Positions 51,762 to 62,014 are shown, numbered from the stretch's first letter. The stretch: 64,000 bases of DNA from CBDDLD01 sp965250025 (GCA_965250025.1 OZ252283.1:2418001-2482000); one strand, 5' to 3'. Translations and numbers: made by a program. Notes: generated by a model from the sequence alone, not told the origin.

Positions 51762-51814
51762 AATACGCTGTTCTGCGTATTTTTTTGAGATACATTAGGG
51801 TATTCACAAACTTA
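51762..51814 (-). promoter_or_regulatory. Candidate promoter and 5'-UTR hairpin of the response regulator gene
   Basis: TAAGTTTG (complement of 51807-51814) fits the -7 consensus. Downstream on the minus strand lies the perfect inverted repeat AATACGC-N6-GCGTATT (51762-51781), about 50 bp before the start codon. It lacks a T-run on this strand, so it may be an operator or mRNA structure. Confidence 0.4.
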
Positions 51815-51859
51815 AAATAATGAAAAAAGGTTTAAGGTTCAAAACATTACGCGCAAAAA

Positions 51860-53656
51860 TCATATCACCAATGTCACTGTTGTTCCGCTTCCGGGTTTAG
51901 AGTAGATTTCTATATCCATTCCGGCTTCCTGGGCTCTTTTTTTAATATTATTGAGGCCATTACCATAAGTAATAGTTTTTTGATCAAAACCTTTACCGTC
52001 ATCTTTTAAGACCATTAAAAAGTTATCATTCTTTTTTATAATATCGACACTGATTTTTTTAGCTTCTGCATATTTTATGGCATTATTCAATACCTCCTGA
52101 ACAATACGATATACATTGATTCCTACTAATGACGAAAACCCTGTTGTTATATGTTCATCCACGTTAAACTCAAAGCGTATGTTCCGAGCTGCTATATCGG
52201 CTTTATCAATATAATTAGAAATCCGAGCTTTTAAATCTTCAAAAGTCAATTCATTCTTATTCATGGCCCAGATAGTATCTCTGAGTTCATAGATCGTTGT
52301 GGTTGTAAACGCACTTATGGCTCTCAATTTTTCATTCAATTCTTCTGGCAATTGAAATCCATACTTTAAATTATCTAAAGAAGAAATAATAAAAGTTAAC
52401 TGCGCTCCTATATTATCATGCAAATCTCTGCTAATCCTCAAACGTTGCTCTTGCAACCTGCTCTGTGTTTCTATTTTTAAAAGTGCATCTTTGAGCTCGT
52501 TCTCTTTCAAAAGTTGCCTGTTCTTTAATTTTTGCTGATTGTATATCAAATACCCCAGAAGCAATAACATTACCGCCAAAGCCGTCAATACCATAATTAA
52601 GCTGTTCTTCTTACTTAAACTTAGTTCCTTTTCAGCAATATCTGCACGCTGTGACAGGATCTCTTTTTCTTTTTTTTCAGTTTGGTATTCAATTTCCAGT
52701 TCAGCAATTCTACTATTGGTTTTAACATTAAGCATACTATCTTTCAACGTATTGAAAATTAAGTTATAGGCTAATGCTTCCTTATAGTTAGACAGTGAAT
52801 CATTACTCTTATAAAGGTATTCGGCAGCATATTTCTTTAAGGGGAAGAAATGATAATCCACTGCCAAATCGTATCCTTTTTTAAAATATACAATGGCGTT
52901 CTTGTAATCTTTTCGATTAAAATACAAATCACCATAATACAGGTATGAATCGGTAATCCCATAAATATCTTTCCGCCTTTGGCGTATAATCAGAGCACTA
53001 TCTAAATACTGTAATGCTTTTTGATATTGGTTCTGATTAAGATACACATTGGCCAAATGCGAATAACCAAAAGGAATCCCGACACTGTCTTGTAATTGCT
53101 TCTTTATTTTCAGAGATTTCTTGTGATAAAATAATGCACTGTCCCACTCATGTTTCATACCTAAAAGCACACCATAATTATCATAAATGGGGTCTATTAC
53201 TTTCTCGCCCTTATAGTTTTCTAATATGTTCAGGCCTTTTTGGTAATACTGAAATGCCTTATCAAAATCGCGACGTTTAAGTTGCCATCCCAAACTGCAA
53301 TACATGCCCCCTACCTTATCCGGAAGGTTAAGATGTTCATAGAATCGTATGGCCTTTAGCGATAATTGTAAGCGTTCTTCATGATTTGCCACAAAGGTTT
53401 TAGCAGCATAGCTATCTGCCAAAAGAAGTGTATCTCTAAGTTCTTTTGAATATTGAATAGCTTTGTCTGTTAAAACTTTAAATACCTTAACATCACTCAC
53501 CATTTTGTCATAAGGTAAGTTGGTAATGATTTCAATCTGTTCTTTTTTGGTACGATTCTCAATCGCTACAGAAAGACTATCCAGATACCTTATTGATTGT
53601 GATAGCGCACTGTAAGAAAAGAGTAATACGCTTATTAAAAATATCTGCTTTTGCAT
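51860..53656 (-). CDS. TPR sensor histidine kinase (NarX/DesK-like HisKA_3 class), second of tandem pair
   Basis: 598 residues. Signal peptide (MQKQIFLISVLLFSYSALSQ), then about six TPR repeats (residues ~75-330; FDKAFQYYQKGLNILENY, GIPFGYSHLANVYLNQNQYQ, DYKNAIVYFKKGYDLA). One TM segment lies near 350 (LIMVLTALAVMLLLLGYLIY), followed by a coiled coil. The dimerisation/phosphoacceptor motif is RISRDLHDNIGAQL (His ~413), with HATPase motifs VQEVLNNAIKYA and DDGKGFD. The closest relative is the adjacent gene 53696-55732. No cytoplasmic receiver; the expected partner is the NarL-type regulator downstream. The signal sensed by the periplasmic TPR domain is unknown. Confidence 0.93.
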   Translation of the reverse strand: MQKQIFLISVLLFSYSALSQSIRYLDSLSVAIENRTKKEQIEIITNLPYDKMVSDVKVFKVLTDKAIQYSKELRDTLLLADSYAAKTFVANHEERLQLSLKAIRFYEHLNLPDKVGGMYCSLGWQLKRRDFDKAFQYYQKGLNILENYKGEKVIDPIYDNYGVLLGMKHEWDSALFYHKKSLKIKKQLQDSVGIPFGYSHLANVYLNQNQYQKALQYLDSALIIRQRRKDIYGITDSYLYYGDLYFNRKDYKNAIVYFKKGYDLAVDYHFFPLKKYAAEYLYKSNDSLSNYKEALAYNLIFNTLKDSMLNVKTNSRIAELEIEYQTEKKEKEILSQRADIAEKELSLSKKNSLIMVLTALAVMLLLLGYLIYNQQKLKNRQLLKENELKDALLKIETQSRLQEQRLRISRDLHDNIGAQLTFIISSLDNLKYGFQLPEELNEKLRAISAFTTTTIYELRDTIWAMNKNELTFEDLKARISNYIDKADIAARNIRFEFNVDEHITTGFSSLVGINVYRIVQEVLNNAIKYAEAKKISVDIIKKNDNFLMVLKDDGKGFDQKTITYGNGLNNIKKRAQEAGMDIEIYSKPGSGTTVTLVI

Positions 53657-53695
53657 AGTGATTGGTCTTCCAAAATAGACTTTATTTTATTCAGG

Positions 53696-55732
53696 TCAAA
53701 TCAATAGTTTAATTTGAGTGCCTTTTTTCATCTCAGTAAAGATAGTGACTGTTCCACCTATTTCTATAGCTCGTTTTTGCATATTGGTTAATCCATTACC
53801 TCGTTCTACATTATCTAATACAAATCCTTTACCATTATCACTAATTTCAAATCTCAGTTGTGTTCCTGCCTGATCTATTCTAACTTTAATATCAGTAGCA
53901 TCGGCATGCTTTTTACTATTATGTACTGCTTCCTGAATGATTCTATGAATATTAATGCCTTCTACAGCATTAAATGCTTTTTTAGTATTCACACTTTCAT
54001 CAACTTCAAAAGAAAATGTGATCTTATCATCACTCAACCGGGCTTTATCGATGTAATTCATGATTCTCGTCTGGAGGTCTTCAAAAGTGATCTCGGTCTT
54101 ATTCATAGCCCAAATAGTATCTCTCAATTCGTATATGGTGGACGATGTAAAACTGCTTATATTATCTAACTTACTTGTCAATTTATCGTCTTTAATATTG
54201 AAGCTATATTTCAAATTATCTATTGACGAAATAATGAATGTCAATTGTGCACCTATATTATCATGAAGATCTCTACTTATACGTATCCTCTGCTCATGAA
54301 GTTTATTTTGGGTTTCTATTTTTACCAGAGCATCTTTAAGCTCATTTTCTTTTTGGAGTTGCCTGTTCTTTAGTTTTTGCTGGTTGTAGAACAAATAACC
54401 CAAAGTTGACAATATCAGCACCATCGCTAACAAGGCATATAACTGATAATTTCGCCTTTGTATGATAAGATCTTGTTCGGCTATCTCGGCTCGTTGCACC
54501 AAAATTTGTTTTTCTTTTTCAACAGACTGGTACTTTTCATACACTTCTTGAGTGGCTACTTTTTCATTTTGATCAGCGATAGAATCTCTGAGTTGTAAGG
54601 CTTCTTCAAAATGAGCTGCAGAGGCTATATAATCTTGCTGGTTTTTATAAGCATATGCCAACGAGCGTTTGGTTTTGTATATTGACATCACTTCATCGTC
54701 CGAAAGGGTTTCCAGAGATTGGTTATAATATTTTATAGCATTCTCATAATCTCCCATTCGATCGTAAACCGTACCTAAAGCATGACTATTAGTACTTTTA
54801 AGTTTAGTAGACTTAAGGTTGTCATAAATATGATCGGATTTCTTAAGATAGTACAGTGCCGAATCGTAACTCTTAATATATCTATGGTCTAGCCCTAAAT
54901 TATTATAAGCTATGGCCAGTCCTCTCTGATCGTTAATCTTTGATTTCAATTTTACTGCCTTATGCGAATAATATATGGCTGAATCCATTTGCTGCATCAA
55001 TGAAAAGACTTTTGAAATGTTAGACAACGAAGCGCCTATACCATAAGTATCTTTTAATTTCTCTCTAAGTTTAAGTGCCTTTTTATAATTTGCTTTTGCT
55101 TCTTCTCTACGATCTAATTCTACCAGAAGCAATCCTATATTATTAAGATTATTGGCCTGCCCACGTTCCTGCCCTAATTCTTCAAAGATCTTTAAAGAGG
55201 CCAAGTAGTTTTCCATGGCTTCATTATAATTCTCTAAATTCCAATATATCAACCCTTTGTTATTATATACTGAAGCTTTTCCATTTAAATCATTGATACG
55301 ATTTGCAACCTTGTATGCATCATCGTAAACAACCAATGCGCTATCTTTTTTCCCGGTTATATCATAATAAATGCCATGCCGTAATAGTCCTCTTACTAAT
55401 AAATAGTCATCCTCAATTTTTTTTGATAAGTCTATGGATTTTATGGCTATTGATTTGGCTATTTGTGGCTCTGAATAACAATACTTAAAAAAGGCTTTGT
55501 GTAATTGTTGTATGGCTAAAGAATCATTGTCTTGTTGCACTGCCAATTGAATAATACTGTCTGCTACTTTATACTGTTGCTCTTGAGAATGCGCAGCAAT
55601 CAGTGCTAGAAAAAACGCTAAAAATAACGAAGGAATCTTTGTGGAAACACGCAAAAAAAGCGTCAATAAATTTCCACTTTTGAACAAAGAAGAACTAACT
55701 GACGCCTTTTTAAAAAAATTGATTAATAGCAT
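53696..55732 (-). CDS. TPR sensor histidine kinase (HisKA_3 class), first of tandem pair
   Basis: 678 residues. A long N-terminus with a signal or TM segment (KIPSLFLAFFLALIAAHSQ), about eight TPR repeats (KASVYNNKGLIYWNLENYNE, QANNLNNIGLLLVELDRREE, GLAIAYNNLGLDHRYIKSYD, DYENAIKYYNQSLETLS), then one TM segment (YALLAMVLILSTLGYLFY). The motif RISRDLHDNIGAQL carries the His (~490), and the ATPase boxes are IIQEAVHNSKKHA and DNGKGF. From the TM segment onward it is very similar to the next gene, so the pair arose by duplication; the sensor halves differ more. The exact start is uncertain because of the unusually long leader. 40 bp separate the two kinases. Confidence 0.92.
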   Translation of the reverse strand: MLLINFFKKASVSSSLFKSGNLLTLFLRVSTKIPSLFLAFFLALIAAHSQEQQYKVADSIIQLAVQQDNDSLAIQQLHKAFFKYCYSEPQIAKSIAIKSIDLSKKIEDDYLLVRGLLRHGIYYDITGKKDSALVVYDDAYKVANRINDLNGKASVYNNKGLIYWNLENYNEAMENYLASLKIFEELGQERGQANNLNNIGLLLVELDRREEAKANYKKALKLREKLKDTYGIGASLSNISKVFSLMQQMDSAIYYSHKAVKLKSKINDQRGLAIAYNNLGLDHRYIKSYDSALYYLKKSDHIYDNLKSTKLKSTNSHALGTVYDRMGDYENAIKYYNQSLETLSDDEVMSIYKTKRSLAYAYKNQQDYIASAAHFEEALQLRDSIADQNEKVATQEVYEKYQSVEKEKQILVQRAEIAEQDLIIQRRNYQLYALLAMVLILSTLGYLFYNQQKLKNRQLQKENELKDALVKIETQNKLHEQRIRISRDLHDNIGAQLTFIISSIDNLKYSFNIKDDKLTSKLDNISSFTSSTIYELRDTIWAMNKTEITFEDLQTRIMNYIDKARLSDDKITFSFEVDESVNTKKAFNAVEGINIHRIIQEAVHNSKKHADATDIKVRIDQAGTQLRFEISDNGKGFVLDNVERGNGLTNMQKRAIEIGGTVTIFTEMKKGTQIKLLI

Positions 55733-55849
55733 TACGAATATATGATTAATTAGACATGCGTATGGTTTTTTTCGATAAGTGGCAATTAAAAAAGATTAAG
55801 CGTAACTCGCAAAAATCACGCCCAATCTAAAACACCTCAACAATGTGAT

Positions 55850-57709
55850 TTACTTATTAAGGTTATAGGCATATATACTACTATTACTAGCTTTATAATA
55901 CAAATACCCCCCAAATCCATCAACTTCATATTCTGGTTTTTTATCTTTTAAAATAATCTCTTTTTCTACCTCTCCATTATCTTTATTCACTTTTACCAAA
56001 CCAACGCCGCCATCTAATTTAGTTAAAATAAATTGAGCATCTTTAGTTGCCGATGACGCTTTGAAACGTTTTGCCATCTCATTGAATGAAGCTGTCCCTA
56101 TGGCTGAAAACATATCTTGTGTGCGCTTCATTTGGGCTCCATAACTGTTGTATTGTCCCAAGTTATTTCTATTAGCTCCTGCTCTAACTGCCGCCGAACT
56201 TGCCATTGCTGTAGAGGCCACTGCCATTACTCCCATTAATGCTGCTCCAAAAGCACTTTTGCCCGGAGATCTGTAATATTCAAAAAATTGCTCACTGCCA
56301 TCAAAATTAAGCATCATCATATTTTGAGATGAGCTCAAAAAAATACCATTTCCTCTAATGGACATGTTGTTGGGGTTTTCCTTCTCCTGAAATTTATAAG
56401 TCGCTAAAGTTGAGATCTCTCCTGAGTTTTCGTTAATGGCAATCATCTCCTGCCCTGTACTTATCAGGTAACGTTGATGGTCTGCATCATAAGTACTGGT
56501 CACAGATTTTGCTCTTTTATATTTTATGGGTTTACTCCAAACCGATTCTCCGGTATCTAAATTAATGATATTAGCATCACTATCTGTAATGTATATCAGT
56601 CCTTGTTTGGTCAACGCCATGGTATGGATATTTTCTCCTGTCTTCAAAGGTTTTTTAAACAAGCCTTTTCCATCAAAAGATATTTTATTGATTCCGCCTT
56701 CTCTAATACCAAACAGAATTCCGTCGTCTACAATATAAAAATGCTGAACATATCCTTTTGTTTTTGGTGCTTTCTCCCAAAGGTCTTGCCCTGTACTTGC
56801 TGATAAAAAAGAAATATGACTTTGTGCTTTGGCTGCCATCAATTTATTGAGTCCTTTTCCTCCTGATGGTGCTACATCACTTACCAAGGCCAATCCCTGA
56901 TCTGTAATTTGAAAGTTAGAGACTTTCCCTTTTAACTTTTTGCCATCTGCCCACATTTCGCTTCCTGTAGCACTTACTTTATGCACTTCATGGTTCTTAC
57001 CTTTATTAACAAATGCATACATGGATTTGCCATCTTCGGCTGGTTCTATAAACGCCACATTCTTTAGTTTCAGCATCCATTTCTGATTGCCTGTTTCCAG
57101 ATCAATATTATAGAGCCCTTTTCCTGCCGGAATTAAAAGTCCACTATCAATAATCATAGGCCTTCCGACCATAGTATCGTAACCTTTGAGTTTGAATAGC
57201 TTGTCTTCATTTCCTGTAGCCAGATCATAAATACCAACGGCCTGGGCATACTTCTCTTTTGCAGTGCGTTGCCCAGCTACTATAAGTTTGTTTTCCGGCA
57301 ATAATAATGTAGGTCTTGCCACCGCTTTCCAACCATTGGCTTTAGTATCAAATAATACTTTTCCAGAAATAAAGTCTATTACGCTATGTTTTGCGGAAAT
57401 GCCTCCAAATCCTGTTTGACCTACCATAACATATGGTGTGTTTGGTACAATAAACAGCTCGTCTTCTTTTACCTTACCATAGTCACTAAAATTAAAAACT
57501 AACCCACTTTGTCCTGGTTTTATTCCTGCCAGACCTTTACCATGGTTAACAATCAATACTCCTGCAGAGGTTAAGGTCATTTTGTCTATACTTCCGCCAA
57601 TATCGTATTGGTACTCCGGCGCCTCTGCTTTCTGTGCAAATAGTAGCGGTGCACTTATAAAAAGTGCAGCAGCCACTACTTGTTTAACATAGATTAATAA
57701 CAGCTTCAT
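55850..57709 (-). CDS. Secreted PQQ-like beta-propeller repeat protein
   Basis: About 619 residues from MKLLLIYVKQVVAAALFISA at 57709, which gives a clean signal peptide ending at LLFAQ; the upstream ATG at 57769 lies inside the preceding gene. The body has seven or so PQQ-type blades (YNIDLETGNQKWMLKL, FLSASTGQDLWEKAPK, IINLDTGESVWSKPI, VKVNKDNGEVEKEII). Between the last blades is an unusual Ala/Met-rich hydrophobic stretch (FGAALMGVMAVASTAMASSA) that could be a membrane hairpin. Likely a non-enzymatic propeller scaffold. It starts 4 bp after the stop of the lipoprotein gene, so they form a pair. Confidence 0.82.
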   Translation of the reverse strand: MKLLLIYVKQVVAAALFISAPLLFAQKAEAPEYQYDIGGSIDKMTLTSAGVLIVNHGKGLAGIKPGQSGLVFNFSDYGKVKEDELFIVPNTPYVMVGQTGFGGISAKHSVIDFISGKVLFDTKANGWKAVARPTLLLPENKLIVAGQRTAKEKYAQAVGIYDLATGNEDKLFKLKGYDTMVGRPMIIDSGLLIPAGKGLYNIDLETGNQKWMLKLKNVAFIEPAEDGKSMYAFVNKGKNHEVHKVSATGSEMWADGKKLKGKVSNFQITDQGLALVSDVAPSGGKGLNKLMAAKAQSHISFLSASTGQDLWEKAPKTKGYVQHFYIVDDGILFGIREGGINKISFDGKGLFKKPLKTGENIHTMALTKQGLIYITDSDANIINLDTGESVWSKPIKYKRAKSVTSTYDADHQRYLISTGQEMIAINENSGEISTLATYKFQEKENPNNMSIRGNGIFLSSSQNMMMLNFDGSEQFFEYYRSPGKSAFGAALMGVMAVASTAMASSAAVRAGANRNNLGQYNSYGAQMKRTQDMFSAIGTASFNEMAKRFKASSATKDAQFILTKLDGGVGLVKVNKDNGEVEKEIILKDKKPEYEVDGFGGYLYYKASNSSIYAYNLNK

Positions 57710-57713
57710 AGCT

Positions 57714-58232
57714 TTACATTTTTTCCAGATTAAATGATCCTTCAGTAATGGTTTTTGTTGTGTCGTCATTACTGTTTTTACATGTAAAACTGAAAGTTCC
57801 TACTACATTAGTATCTGTCTCTTCAGAGATTTTAATTTCTCCAGCTACGCCAGAATCTTGATAAGGTGCACTCCACGTTTGCGAGTTTGCAGGGTTATTG
57901 ATATCCGGCTCAATGTAAGATGCGTTAATAAACACATTAGCATCTGAAATCTCATAAGTACCGGTGCCTTCATATCCCGTAATCTGCATATTGATCGCTT
58001 GTTCCGAAGTATTACCCTGTAATATCAGGATGGTCTGTCCTCCTACTGTTGTCGAGTTTGCAAAAGATGTAATTTCCAGAGAAGTAAATTGTGTACCATC
58101 AATTTTTGCTGTAATGGTTCCAGACGCTGCAGCGCCATTACTTCCACCGTCATCATCACTTGAACACGATGTAAATACTGTTACTACTGATATCATCATA
58201 ATAAGTAACATTGTTAGATTTAATTTCCTCAT
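57714..58232 (-). CDS. Lipoprotein of unknown function (DUF6252-like)
   Basis: 172 residues. Lipoprotein signal MRKLNLTMLLIMMISVVTVF with lipobox FTSC, then SSDDDGG. In Bacteroidota acidic residues right after the lipidated Cys often act as a surface-export signal, so it may be exposed on the outer membrane. The rest is a beta-rich domain (GTITAKIDGTQFTSLEI, AINMQITGYEGTGTYEI, GTFSFTCKNSNDDTTKTI) resembling DUF6252; the name is from memory and tentative. It precedes the propeller gene by 4 bp. Confidence 0.8.
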   Translation of the reverse strand: MRKLNLTMLLIMMISVVTVFTSCSSDDDGGSNGAAASGTITAKIDGTQFTSLEITSFANSTTVGGQTILILQGNTSEQAINMQITGYEGTGTYEISDANVFINASYIEPDINNPANSQTWSAPYQDSGVAGEIKISEETDTNVVGTFSFTCKNSNDDTTKTITEGSFNLEKM

Positions 58233-58341
58233 TGTTGAAAAGTTTTATCGATTAATAGTGGGACAAATTTGAACAATAAGGCAAAGGCAAAACATACGAT
58301 GAATTACGTATATTTTCAAAAACAGCTGATTTACAACGCTT

Positions 58342-59292
58342 TTAGAACTTTATATTAGGAAAATCCGACTGAAGATTTTTGATATCTTCTGATAGTGTAT
58401 TTAAAAACTTCTGATGAGCTTCCGTATTAGGATTGAAAGGCCTGTGAGATAATCGCTTCTGTATGGAAGCTATGACATTCATGGTCTTGGATGCAGTTTC
58501 TGACAACCATATAGATCTAAAGCATTCCCATATATAATCTATAGCAGTTTCGTTGGGATGTATCATATCTGATGTATAAAAACGATAATCTCTGAGATCG
58601 TCCATCATCATTTCATATGAAGGAAAGTAAAACTGTTGCTTTCTATGATCTACCACCTCATGAACTGCAGATAAGAGGTGAGATTTACTTCTTGTATTTT
58701 CGACATGACCATCTTTGATATGCCTAACGGGTGATACTGTAAACAGGATGGTAATCTTTGGATTAAACGCTCTTACTAAAGCAATAATTCCCTGTAATGC
58801 GTCTACAATTTCGGTTATAGAAAGTAATTCTTTTAGAAATTTCTTTTGAGGCACTTTATGACAATTAGCCACTATAGTATCTGTTTCTATATGCCTGAAC
58901 ACCCATGCCGTCCCTAAAGTTATAATGACATGTGTTGCTGATTTAAGCGCTTTATTTACTGATGTAACCGCAGTATTGAGATGCGTCAGTACTTCTGACT
59001 TCTCAGTAGCACTCATTGTAGAATGCGCCTCAAAGCTATGCCACAAATCATTATGATTGAAAATGTCTTTTTCTGTATATAAGGACTCATTAACAGCTCT
59101 TGTAATGAGTTTTTCGATGGCTATGGGATTGAATAAAATACCTGTTGGGTTTCCTAAAGCCTGAAACTTATAATATGCTAGTTTCTTATGTATATGTTCT
59201 GAAAAACATGATCCCAATGTCAGCAACTTAGATTGGTAATCAATTTGATAATGCTGCTGTGTCTGTAATGGTATTTTAGTTCTAAATTCCAA
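58342..59292 (-). CDS. GSCFA-domain protein
   Basis: 316 residues. The name-giving motif is LLTLGSCFSEHIHKKLAYYK with the family pattern GNPTGILFNPIAI close behind, then LGTAWVFRHIET, ILFTVSPVRHIKDG and PSYEMMMDDLRDYRFY. GSCFA proteins resemble SGNH/GDSL-type hydrolases (GSC in block I, SPVRH later), but no substrate is known. It starts 2 bp after alaS, an arrangement frequent in Flavobacteriia. Confidence 0.92.
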   Translation of the reverse strand: MEFRTKIPLQTQQHYQIDYQSKLLTLGSCFSEHIHKKLAYYKFQALGNPTGILFNPIAIEKLITRAVNESLYTEKDIFNHNDLWHSFEAHSTMSATEKSEVLTHLNTAVTSVNKALKSATHVIITLGTAWVFRHIETDTIVANCHKVPQKKFLKELLSITEIVDALQGIIALVRAFNPKITILFTVSPVRHIKDGHVENTRSKSHLLSAVHEVVDHRKQQFYFPSYEMMMDDLRDYRFYTSDMIHPNETAIDYIWECFRSIWLSETASKTMNVIASIQKRLSHRPFNPNTEAHQKFLNTLSEDIKNLQSDFPNIKF

Positions 59293-59294
59293 AC

Positions 59295-61904
59295 TTATAT
59301 ATAAGACTTTGCTACTTCAAGAGCCTCTGCTATACCCTCAGGATTTTTTCCTCCTGCTGTTGCAAAGAAAGGCTGACCGCCGCCGCCGCCCTGAATGTAC
59401 TTCCCTAATTCTCTAACTATGCTCCCGGCGTTTAATCCTTTTTCAGCAACTAATGCCTTTGAGATGTAGCATGATAATAAAGCCTTACCATTCTGATTGG
59501 CCGCAAAAATCAGAAATAAATTATCGTATTGACCTCCCAATTCAAAAGCTAAATCTTTAATTCCTGAAGCATCCAGATCCAATTCTTTGGCTAAAAACTG
59601 TATCCCATTGACCTCTTGTAGTTCGTTCTTAAGCTCATTCTTTAGACCTTTGGCCTTGTCCTTTAAAAGACTTTCTATTTGTTTCTTTAGTGCTGTATTT
59701 TCAGTTTTAAGATCAGATACTGCTTTTACAGGGTCATTACTATTGTTCAGCATATCTTTAATTTCATAATAAGCCCTGTTGGTATCAAAATAGAAATCTT
59801 TGACCGCATCATAAGTTATGGCTTCTATTCTGCGTATTCCCGAAGCAATAGCACTTTCTGATCGAATCTTAAAATGCCAAATGTCAGCGGTGTTCTTAAC
59901 GTGAGTTCCACCACATAATTCTATAGATTGCCCAAAACGTATGGTTCTTACCGTATCGCCGTATTTTTCACCAAATAACGCCATTGCCCCATCGGCCAAA
60001 GCTTGGTCTACAGGAACATTTCTGTGTTCTTCCAGAGGAAGCTTGCCATCAATACGTGCATTGACAAAATTCTCAACATCTCTAAGCTGTTCTGTGGTCA
60101 TTTTAGAAAAATGCGAAAAATCAAATCGTAGGTATTTTGAATGTACTGCACTTCCTTTTTGTTCTACGTGGTCGCCCAATACTTCACGTAAGGCCTGATG
60201 CAATAAGTGTGTTGCTGTATGATTACATGCTGTTCTATAGCGTTGTTTCTCGTCTACAACCGCAGCAAACGTTCCATTGAGATGCTTAGGTAAATTCTTA
60301 GTAAAATGGATGGTTACATTGTTTTCTCTCTTGGTATCTAGTATATACACTATATCACCGTGTGCATCTTTTAGATAACCTTTATCACCTACCTGACCTC
60401 CACCTTCTGCATAAAATGGTGTAAGATTGAATACCAACTGATACATTTCGCCATCCTTTTTAGATACCACTTTGCGGTATCTGGAAATCTTCACATTCGT
60501 TTCTAGTATATCGTAACCAACAAACTCTTGTTCTGCATCTTCCAATAATACTGTCCAATCATCAGTTGCAACCTCACTTGCGGCTCTGGATCGGTCTTTT
60601 TGCTTTTTTAATTCTGCTTCAAACCCTTCTTTGTCTAGGGTCAATCCCTTCTCATTAAGAATCAAAGCTGTAAGGTCTACTGGAAACCCATAAGTATCAT
60701 AAAGCTCAAATACTTTTTCTCCAGGCACAATAGCATCTCCTGTATTATCAATAATACGATCCAAAAGAATAAGTCCCTGATCTAAAGTTCTTAAAAATGA
60801 CAACTCTTCTTCCTTAATAACATTTTGTATCAGCTGTTTTTGGGATTTTAGCTCTGGAAACGCTTTTCCCATTTTTTTGCTTAATACATCAACCAATCTA
60901 TATATAAAAGGTTCTTTCTGATCTAAAAACGTAAATCCGTATCGTATGGCACGTCTTAGTATTCTACGAATGACATATCCGGCTCCGGTATTACTCGGCA
61001 ACTGACCGTCGGCTATTGAAAATGCTACTGCTCTGACATGATCAGAAATGACACGTATGGCCACATCGGTTTTTTCATTCTTACCGTAGTCTTTATTACT
61101 AATGGTCTCGATTTCACGGATTAATGGTGTAAAAACATCCGTATCGTAATTAGACTGCACGCCTTGTAACACCATACAAAGACGCTCAAATCCCATCCCA
61201 GTATCGATGTGTTTACTAGGTAAGTTATCTAGTGATCCATTGGCCTTTCTGTTGTATTGCATAAAAACCAAATTCCATATCTCAACCACTTGGGGATGGT
61301 CCATATTTACCAAAGTTTTCCCATCAACTTTAGCCTTTTCTTCTTCTGATCTAATATCTACATGGATTTCACTACACGGTCCGCAAGGTCCCTGATCGCC
61401 CATTTCCCAAAAATTGTCTTTCTTATTTCCCATTAGAATACGATCCTCGGGTATAATAGCTTTCCACAGGTCATAGGCTTCTTTATCCATAGGTAACCCA
61501 TCACCTTCGTCGCCTTCAAATATGGTTACATAAAGTATGTCTTTATCGATACCATATACTTCGGTAAGCAGTTCCCACGCCCAGCTGATGGCTTCTTTTT
61601 TAAAGTAGTCCCCAAAACTCCAATTCCCAAGCATTTCAAATAAGGTGTGGTGATAGGTGTCATACCCTACTTCCTCAAGGTCATTATGTTTTCCTGATAC
61701 ACGCAAACACTTTTGAGTATCTGCTATTCTTGGGTGTTTTGGCTCTGCATTTCCCAAAAAATATTCTTTGAATGGGGCCATCCCTGAATTCACAAACATT
61801 AATGTAGGGTCGTCCTTCAACACCATAGGTGCCGATGAGACAATGTCATGAGCTTTATTTTTAAAAAAATCCAAAAATTTCGAACGTATATCGTTAGATT
61901 TCAT
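59295..61904 (-). CDS. alaS: Alanyl-tRNA synthetase
   Basis: 869 residues, standard length. The class II catalytic domain (MKSNDIRSKFLDFFKNKAHD, PTLMFVNSGMAPFKEYFLG, QKCLRVSGKHNDLEEVG) is followed by the tRNA-recognition domain. The editing domain shows its zinc ligands (CNHTATHLLHQALR and IELCGGTHVKNTAD). The C-terminal C-Ala domain ends in GKYIQGGGGGQPFFATAGG. All key motifs are intact. Transcribed away from the M23 peptidase gene and followed by GSCFA. Confidence 0.97.
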   Translation of the reverse strand: MKSNDIRSKFLDFFKNKAHDIVSSAPMVLKDDPTLMFVNSGMAPFKEYFLGNAEPKHPRIADTQKCLRVSGKHNDLEEVGYDTYHHTLFEMLGNWSFGDYFKKEAISWAWELLTEVYGIDKDILYVTIFEGDEGDGLPMDKEAYDLWKAIIPEDRILMGNKKDNFWEMGDQGPCGPCSEIHVDIRSEEEKAKVDGKTLVNMDHPQVVEIWNLVFMQYNRKANGSLDNLPSKHIDTGMGFERLCMVLQGVQSNYDTDVFTPLIREIETISNKDYGKNEKTDVAIRVISDHVRAVAFSIADGQLPSNTGAGYVIRRILRRAIRYGFTFLDQKEPFIYRLVDVLSKKMGKAFPELKSQKQLIQNVIKEEELSFLRTLDQGLILLDRIIDNTGDAIVPGEKVFELYDTYGFPVDLTALILNEKGLTLDKEGFEAELKKQKDRSRAASEVATDDWTVLLEDAEQEFVGYDILETNVKISRYRKVVSKKDGEMYQLVFNLTPFYAEGGGQVGDKGYLKDAHGDIVYILDTKRENNVTIHFTKNLPKHLNGTFAAVVDEKQRYRTACNHTATHLLHQALREVLGDHVEQKGSAVHSKYLRFDFSHFSKMTTEQLRDVENFVNARIDGKLPLEEHRNVPVDQALADGAMALFGEKYGDTVRTIRFGQSIELCGGTHVKNTADIWHFKIRSESAIASGIRRIEAITYDAVKDFYFDTNRAYYEIKDMLNNSNDPVKAVSDLKTENTALKKQIESLLKDKAKGLKNELKNELQEVNGIQFLAKELDLDASGIKDLAFELGGQYDNLFLIFAANQNGKALLSCYISKALVAEKGLNAGSIVRELGKYIQGGGGGQPFFATAGGKNPEGIAEALEVAKSYI

Positions 61905-62014
61905 ATACTTATGTTAAAATCAAAATATTATATCCTGCTTATTTTTCATACTAAAATCTTACATCCATTCTTATAGAACATGTAAAAATTATAGTTTTCC
62001 ATTACTTTATTAAA

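Noticed and set aside
51762..51787. Hairpin plus T-run as a plus-strand terminator
   Set aside because: No plus-strand gene ends nearby (coaD ends about 700 bp upstream, inside a minus-strand gene), so it is listed only as a possible leader element of the response regulator.
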